Below are positions 56,249 through 64,000 of a stretch of 64,000 bases of DNA, piece after piece. How positions within the stretch are numbered: the stretch's first letter is position 1; each line of letters opens with the position of its first letter. The notes beneath the pieces were generated by a model, which made no database searches, had not been told where the DNA came from, and worked only from the letters and a program-made list of their open reading frames with translations. Source of the DNA: Paramyrothecium sp. XJ0827 (lineage: Eukaryota; Ascomycota; Sordariomycetes; Hypocreales; Stachybotryaceae); contig JAJFPB010000009.1 in assembly GCA_020881915.1 (NCBI GenBank), forward strand, positions 806,001 through 870,000, written 5' to 3'. The position numbers and the translations under genes were made by a program.

Positions 56249-59200
56249 ATGGACGGGGGAAAGGACTTGTCTATTCTTAACCCACACCCAACCAGGCTAC
56301 CGGGTCCAGATCTCCTGCATGCACTCGTCAAGCACCCATGCGATCTGCAAGCTATAGATCACTTCGAAAATGGCACCACAACCTCTCTCTCGTACCGCGA
56401 CTTACACCAAAAAGCCGAAGCTATCGCGCAACGAATTACGCGCAGTTGTCAACGGAAGAACACGTCACAGCTAATTGTACCCGTCCTGTTACCTCAGTCG
56501 CCGCTCCTCTACGCCTCTCTCTTAGGCATTTTGAAAGCCGGAGGTGCTTTTTGTCCTTTGAATATTGACGCCCCGCCGGAGCGCGTCAAGTTCATATTCA
56601 AAGATGTTGATGCTGAAGTTGTTTTGGTCTCCAAGGAGTTGGCGTCCAGCATCCCTGACGATGCTGGGGTTACAGTTCTTGTTGTTGATAGCAACGACGA
56701 AGACACGCAGACTCAGCCCGCTATGTCACATCGCGGAGTTGTGGCAGCAGATTTAGCATATGTCATGTACACATCTGGCTCCACGGGTTTGCCAAAGGGC
56801 GTAGCTTTGTCTCATCAGGCTGCAACGCAAGCATTGCTTGCTCATGAGCGACATATTCCCAAATTTCGGAGATTCTTGCAATTCGCAGCGCCAACGTTTG
56901 ATGTCTTTGTTTTTGAAACATTCTTCCCCTTCTTTCGAGGCTGCACGCTCGTGAGCGTACGCCGAGAAGAGATGCTTAATGACCTCCCAAGCATCCTGGG
57001 TACAATGAACGTGGACGCTTGCGAGCTTACCCCAACCGTTGCTGGGAGCCTGTTGAGGAAGCGAAGCAACGCGCCTGCATTAAAATTGCTTCTCACTATA
57101 GGCGAGATGTTAAGCCCCAATGTGGTGAGAGAGTTCGGTGGGAAGGACGGACGCGAGAGCATGCTATGGGCAATGTATGGGCCAACGGAGGCAACTATCC
57201 ATTGGTGAGTCAAACGCATATAAACTGAGTTCAACTTCTAATCATACATACGACAGCACTCTACAACCAGCTTTCCCGGCATCATCTGCTACTGGGAGTA
57301 TTGGCACCCCCTTGGACACAGTGTCTTGCTTCGTAATCCAACCTGCTGATTCGAAAGAGGCAAGTCAACACTTTCAAGTACTCCCTCTTGGAGAAGTTGG
57401 CGAACTTGCAGTTGGAGGCTTCCAGTTGGCGGTTGGTTATCTTAACCGCCCTGAACAAACAGAATCAACATTTATATCAACACCATATGGCCGCGTTTAC
57501 CGTACAGGTGATAAAGCACGTCTTCTCCCGGACGGTACGTTGGAGTGTCTTGGGCGCTTGTCAGAAGGTCAAGTCAAGCTGCGCGGCCAGCGTATCGAGC
57601 TTGGTGAAGTAGAGGAAGCCATTCTGCGAACGGACGGGTGTCACAACGCGGTAGCAGCAGTTGTAGATTCCATCTTGGTCGCATTCTGTGTCACGGATTC
57701 CGCACTGGACGAGAAGGAGATCTTGGACAACTGCAGAAAATGGCTTCCAAAATTCATGGTACCTGGAGAATTGATCTTGAAAAGAGATTTTCCCCGTCTT
57801 CCAAGCGGCAAAGTTGATAAGAAAAGACTGCAAGCCGAGTTTCGGGAGCAGAAGGAGACCTGGACTCAAAAGGTTTCCAGTCCTTTGACCCAGAAGGAGG
57901 AAAGAGTACTAGAAATAGTGTCTCAAGTACTTGCCTGCGAGGTATCATTGCAGACTAAACTCGCTACAGCGGGGGTTGACTCTCTAAATTCAATACGACT
58001 AGCTTCAGTTTTGCGCGAAAATGGATTTGAAATAACCACTTCGCGATTACTGAGCTTGAGGACCATCGAAGACTTGTGTTCTGCCTTGTCTGAGACGTTA
58101 GCAGGTTCAGCTATTGACGACGTTGATGTCAGCCAATTAAGGGATCTGGAAAGCTTGTTGGACGAAAATCCTGACATTCAAGCTAATGCCCATCTCGTTG
58201 TCGATCTGCTGCCTTGTACACCTCTCCAACGTGGCATGCTAGTTGAAACAACGCGCAATCCGGAGTCCTATTGCAATGAGATCGAATTGGAAGCTACCCC
58301 TGGATTCAGCGTATCGGCAATAACAAACGCAATCATACAACTAGCTCGCGATAACGAGATTCTACGCAGCGGGTTTCTTTCATGGAAAGATGGATTGATC
58401 TCCATAGTGTTCAAAGATCTGGAACCCGGCCTTATAAAGGTGGTCGACGACTTTGACCACAGGTTCAGCATGAGGACAACCACGGACTTCTTGCAACCCT
58501 TTCGCGTACAGTTGAGTGAGCCACGCTCGGCAGAAGAGGGCGTGAGGGTTCTTTTCCACATTCACCATGCTATTTACGATGGCTGGTCGCTTGATATGCT
58601 GTTGCTTGATTTGTCCACAACCCTGCAAGGCGAAGCACCCGTACAACGCCCGCAATTTCGGGAACTTCTCAAATTTCAGCATAGGCAGCACGTGGATAAT
58701 ACTGCGGCATCCTTTTGGAGTGAATACTTGCTTAACTGGAGCAAGCCCTCATTTCCAAAGCTGGACAGCAAAACAGGGTCCATGAGGATTATGACGTTGA
58801 AGGACAGTATACCTCTGAGTCTGCGGGAAGTCGAGCACGACTTGAGAGATGCAAATATCAGTTCGCAGACCCTATTTCAGGCTGCTATTGCGCTCGTTTG
58901 GAGTGAGGTTCTTGGTGTTCCGGATATCACGATCGGAACGGTGACTTCAGGCAGAAGTATCGCGGCTAATGGGATCGACAAGATCGTTGGACCCTGCATC
59001 GCATCACTACCAATAAGGGTCAACTTTGAAAACTTGAAAGACAATTTCGACCTTCTTACCAACGTCAACTCGAGCAATCGTGCACTCATGAGTCATTCTA
59101 CGCTGCCTCTCTCGGAAATACAGCAACTGACGAGTTCACGAGGGCCGCTGTATGACATCTTGTTCGTTTACCAAGAGTCTCTCGACAGCAATAATAGAGA

Positions 59201-62200
59201 AAAGAACGTGTTGCGGGAAGTAGGGCACACCGACCGTCTTGAGTCGAAGGTGCTTATAGAAGTTGAGCCAAGGGGACAATATTTCGCTGTGCAAATGACA
59301 TATCATTCTGATGTGTTTCCGCAAAACTTCGCTCGGCTTTTCAACGCGCAGATCAAGGACGCTGCAATTCATCTTCTTAGAAATCCTGACGGCAAACTGT
59401 CAAGATGCAAAGAAGATTTGAGGGGCGAATTATCAATATACAATCCATCTCCACAGAGCTACTCTGGCATTCCCGACCTCGCAAGTCTTTTTGAGTCCGT
59501 CGCCGCAAAGCAGCCGAATGCACCAGCAATTTGCTTTGCCGAATCTGTTTCAGGCTCAGCGGCCCCGAACTCCGTCATGAGTTACAGGGAACTAAATAGT
59601 ATGGCGAATCAAATCGCTCATTTCCTCCGATCCTGCAATGTAACCAACGGCAAAGTCATAGCCATACTCATGCAGAAATCAATTCACCTCTACGCAGCAA
59701 TCCTCGGCACTATCAAGGCCGGCTGTGGGTACCTCCCAATCTCGCCCTCCACGCCCGTTGCTCGTGTCCAGGAGATACTTCGACAAGCCAACGTCAAGCA
59801 CTGCCTGACGGACAGGTCTACATGTTCCATTACCAAGAGCCTTCCTGAAATTCAATTTCATAATCTCAATGGCCTAAGCTATGAACAATGCTCCGAGAAG
59901 AACTTGAGCATTGAAATCGACTCATCGCGGCTGGCATACGTCATCTATACGTCTGGTACTACTGGATTACCGAAAGGCGTGGCTATTACACAAATGAATA
60001 TAGTCAGTAACATCGAATACCTGAAGAATGTCTATCCGAGCAGCAAGGGTAAACAGTCTCGACTGCTTCAAGCCTGCTCACAAGCATTTGATGTTTCCGT
60101 GTTCGAGATATTTTTCACGTGGCTGTCCGGCATGTGTCTCTGTGCTGCGAACAACGACGTCCTTTTCCAAGATTTGGAACTTGCCATAAGGGAGCTGCAG
60201 ATCACTCACCTCAGTCTGACACCAACAGTAGCTGGCTTGATCAACCGCAAGAATGTACCCACTGTCGAATTTCTCGTCACAGCAGGCGAGCCTATGACGC
60301 AGGCTGTGGCCGATAATTGGGGAGATGTCTTGTGGCAGGGTTACGGACCCTCAGAAACTACAAACATTTGTAGCGTCAGAAGAATGAAGGCAGGGGAGTA
60401 CATCGAGCATCTGGGCTGGACTTTTGCGAACACTTCCGTCTTTGTGATGCAGCCGCAAAGTCCAGATCTTGTTCCCCTAGGGTGGACTGGCGAGCTGTGT
60501 TTCGGAGGTGACCAAGTGGCTCAAGGATACTTGAACTTACCAGAGACAACCGCTGAGAGGTTCATCGAGCATACCGAATTTGGGAGAATCTACCGATCAG
60601 GTGACATGGGCCGTATGTTGCCAGATGGCTCCTTGGTCATTCTCGGGCGAATCGATAACCAGGTCAAACTGAGGGGCCAACGAATTGAAACCAGTGAGAT
60701 CGACAGCCAAGTCACTACGACAAAACTTGCGACTTCTGCTGTGACGCTGTTACTCCAGCGCCAAGGCATCTCGTCAGAACAACTGGTGACTTTCTACGTC
60801 CCTACGGGGCACCGCCAGAATTTTAGCCTTGCAGTCCTTGAAGTTGACGAATCCAGCCACCCTCATATCTACGCATCATTGCACGCACGACTTCCGTCTT
60901 ACATGATACCGTCATATGTGATTCCCGTGGACTCAATACCCCACACAACGAATGGCAAGGTAGACCGCAGCAAGCTCAAGCGCTTATTCGACGGGTTGTA
61001 CAACAGTTATCTGGAAGTAGCATCTGATGGTTTAGGAGGCGCTCAAACCAGTTCCGAATGGAGTCGCATAGAAGTTGAAGTGGCAGACGTGATTGCAAAA
61101 ACCTTGCCATGCGACAGATCTCGGATAGGGCGTTGGACACCTTTTGCCACGATCGGGTTGGATTCACTATCAGCCATCAATATTTCACGTGGATTGACCT
61201 CATATTTCCAAAGGCACATCCCGATTTCTGCTATTCTCCAACATCCCAACGTCGTTTTGTTATCCCGTCACCTTGAGGATGCGTCCCTTACTCGCCATCA
61301 AGGAGTCGACGAACAGCAACAAGAAAAAGATTCATTTTTTTCTCCGACCTTCAAGTCAAATGTGACAAAGTCATTTGCGGAAGCTGGGCACCTAGTAGAA
61401 ACCATACTGCCATGCACTCCGCTCCAAGAAGCCATGCTATCTCGCGGCCGAGGTGCTTACATCAACAAAATACTCTTACGCATACAAAAGGATCCAGAAA
61501 GCATGAAAATGTATTGGCAAGCCATGTGTCAACGCCATGGTATTCTGCGAACATGCTTTGTCACCACAGAATCAAGCAGTCATGCCATTGCACAAGTGAT
61601 TCTCCAGAAGTGGGATCCTGCCTGGAAGACGTTTGAAGGGGACTACAGGTCACCGCAAGAAGCGGTAGACGAGCACCTGAAGGGAATTCCATATGCGTTG
61701 GACACGAAAGCTCCACCTCTATCATTTGCTTTGATTCATTTTAAGAGCGATGTGTTTCTATCATTCATATGCCATCACTCTCTCTATGACGGCGTTGCAA
61801 TGGAGACCTTGTGGAAAGAAGTCGAATGTTTGGCAAGCAATCAGGCTTTGCCACCACCGATACCATATGAGCCTTTCCTGAGGCAAATATCAAGGGTACC
61901 ACCTCGTGTTGAGGAATTTTGGCGCCAACATTTCGCCGGCTTCCGCCCGTCCCTCACCTTCCATTCCGCGAGGGGAGGGAAAGTCCGCCAACGAAAATAC
62001 CAAAGAACGGCCGGCATGCGGTTTACCCAGGTTCAGGAATACACTAGGAAACTTGGCATTTCTTTGTTAGTGGCATGCCAAGCTGCGTGGGCAAATGTAT
62101 TGGCAGTCGGTCAAAAGTCTGACGATATATGCTTCGGCAATGTTGTCAGTGGTCGCACGGCCGATATCGAAGGCCTGGATCGGCTTGTTGCACCATGTTT

Positions 62201-64000
62201 CAACACGCTTCCTGTTAGGCTGGACCTGTCGGCTTATTCTCAGCATCATGCTCTTCTCCAGTATCTGCACCATCTGAATGGAGAGCTATTGCCTTATCAA
62301 TTCACACCGTTGCGTTTGATACAAAGAACTGTCAAGAATCAAAGTCGCGGACTCTTTGATAGTCTGCTCCTTTTACAACAGCCTACCAGCGCTTTGGACC
62401 GCTCTTTATGGGTCCTTGAAGATGATTCAGGCGACATGGACATTCCTGTCGTCTGTGAAATTATTCCCAGTCTTGAGGAGGATTCCTTAATCATTAATAT
62501 CCATTACGACATCAACACAGTGACGCAAGATATTGCGATAGATCTATTTAATCTTTTCGAACATTTCTTCCAAAAATTCTTGAGCTCGCCATACTCTCGA
62601 TATGGGAACAAGACAGCTCTGCCGATCCAACTCGGATCTTCTCTTAGGGAGCTGGCTCCATTAATAGAGGAGGAGACCAGTATGGAGCAGCCCAATGTCG
62701 TGAATGAGCATTGGACTGAAATGGAGACAAAAGTGCGGCAAGTACTTTCAGACCTATCCGGGGTGCCGGAAGATAAGGTATCTCGAGAAACAACCATTTT
62801 CAAGCTCGGCCTTGACAGTATCAATGCGGTTCAAGTAGCATCGACATTGCGACAACAGGGCTTTGATATCTCTGCATCTGAGGTCATTGAGTCTGCCTCA
62901 TGCACATCTATTGCCAACAAGTTGCTACAGAACTCAAGGAGTATGCCGCCCAATGGGGAAACTTATGATCTAAAAATGTTTTCTGAAGTTATTGCGCCAC
63001 AAGTCCACGGAGTGCTACCAGTAGCCGAGGGAATTGAGGCAACACTGCCATGTACGCCGATGCAGTCAGCTATGATCAACTCCTTTATTCAATCAGACGG
63101 ACGGAACTATCTTAATTCCATGATCTACAGGTGCGACGAGGATGTGGAGCTCCATCAATTGACTAGAGCTTGGAAGTTGCTTTGGAACCAGCACCCAATG
63201 CTTAGAACAGGCTTTATTGCGGTGCAGCATAAGCATAGTGCATATGCAATGATAAGGTACCGGGACGACTCTCTTGAGCTGCCTTTGGCAGTATTTGACT
63301 CTCAAGAGTCATACGCTGCTGCGCAATGGGGAGAGGCTGCCCGAGCCTCTCTATTGCGTTCTATGGAGAAGCCTATGTGGAAACTTGCTTTAGTAAACGA
63401 AGATGGCCGCTTTGAAATGCGGCTACTCATGCATCATGCCTTGTATGATGCGGTAACATTGGATCGCATTCTGGACGGGCTATCCCGAGCCTTGCGAGGC
63501 CATGAACGAAATGATCTTGAGGATCTTGAGACTGGCCTGGCAGCAATTATGTCGAAATCCTCCTCAACGGATGAAGAGCTTCGGGCATTTTGGACACAGC
63601 AAGCTGATCGTACCGTCGTCAATAAGTTCCCTGTCATGACCCCTCTACGGCAGAGTACGAGGGCTATCCTTGTCCAGACTATGGCTTCGTCCATCTCCTT
63701 TACCAAAATCCAGGACTTGACGAGGACCCACGGAATATCGATTCAAGCAGCATTGCAAGCGACATGGACGCGTGTTCTAGCTTCATATTTGGGCGAATCT
63801 TCGGTGGTATTCGGCGTGACTTTCTCTGGGCGAACAACGAGCGAGATGCAAAACGCTCCTCTGCCATGCCTGAACACAGTTCCCATTGTCGCCAGAAACG
63901 TGTCTTCCAACAAGGAGCTGGTCGCTACTGCAATGGAGTACAACTCAAATCTGCATAAGTTTCAGTTTTCGCCACTCAGCCTCGTGCAAAAATGGCTTGG
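56249..64000 (+). CDS. sidC: Ferrichrome-type siderophore NRPS, SidC/NPS2-like, 5' part (2566+ aa, runs off window)
   Basis: Exon 1 is 56249-57204, then a 52-bp intron (GTGAGT...CGACAG), then exon 2 from 57257, open to the window edge. Order: A1 (YTSGSTGLPKGVA near 56768, GQVKLRGQRIELGE near 57570, PSGKVDKKRL near 57800); T1 (GVDSLNSI near 57974); C1 (HHAIYDG near 58563); A2 (YTSGTTGLPKGVA near 59946, GYGPSETT near 60340, NGKVDRSKL near 60952); T2 (GLDSLSAI near 61152); C2 (HHSLYDG near 61773); T3 with no A domain before it (GLDSINAV near 62809); C3 (HHALYDA near 63431), incomplete. The A-T-C-A-T-C-T-C order and adjacency to sidA fit ferrichrome/ferricrocin synthetases, in which one A domain serves several modules. 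Both A domains show D-V at the first two specificity positions. The product is inferred. Confidence 0.9.

Overview
The window is nuclear DNA from a filamentous ascomycete, most likely a Sordariomycete of the Hypocreales type. The genes have short introns (about 40-230 bp) with GTRAGT-like donors, CTRAC-like branch points and YAG acceptors. Families restricted to or typical of such fungi are present: Zn2Cys6 regulator, fungalysin, STAND/NACHT protein, SidA, ferrichrome-type NRPS and a Nudix-eIF2B fusion. No mobile element, rRNA or CRISPR array was recognised. All gene models are hand-spliced from sequence; no homology search was run.

Layout. 0-10 kb is accessory in character: a kinase-like protein with eroded catalytic residues, a DDD-motif type II membrane protein resembling a glycosyltransferase, and a secreted acidic Thr/Ser-rich protein. 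10-27 kb mixes housekeeping genes with long gene-poor stretches: a LAMTOR1/Ego1-like lysosomal anchor, a small Cys/Trp-rich protein, an 8 kb gap with no convincing gene, an F-box protein, a ZNF830-like nuclear protein, Mediator subunit MED7 and a 55-residue Cys-rich microprotein that only a short-ORF search finds. 27-39 kb is a dense core block: BYE1-type PHD/TFIIS/SPOC factor, 20S proteasome alpha-3 (PRE9), PAP2 lipid phosphatase, a WW/FF splicing factor (URN1-like) and a Nudix-eIF2B fusion with a possible mitochondrial presequence. 40-47 kb holds a Zn2Cys6 regulator and an NLR-like NACHT protein.

48-64 kb is the most coherent functional unit. A fungalysin metalloprotease (M36) is followed by a divergent siderophore pair: L-ornithine N5-monooxygenase (sidA) on the minus strand and a large NRPS on the plus strand, read as A-T-C-A-T-C-T-C before it runs off the window. 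The 3.3 kb between their starts contains four exact ATCWGATAA sites, the published binding consensus of the iron-responsive GATA repressor SreA/Urbs1, three of them within 36 bp. SidA makes N5-hydroxyornithine, the precursor the NRPS would incorporate after acylation, so the two genes together with a shared iron-controlled promoter make a minimal intracellular (ferrichrome/ferricrocin-type) siderophore locus.

Functions rest on motif recognition. The weakest calls are the short hypothetical reading frames at 1856-2412, 15556-15804 and 31277-31798.
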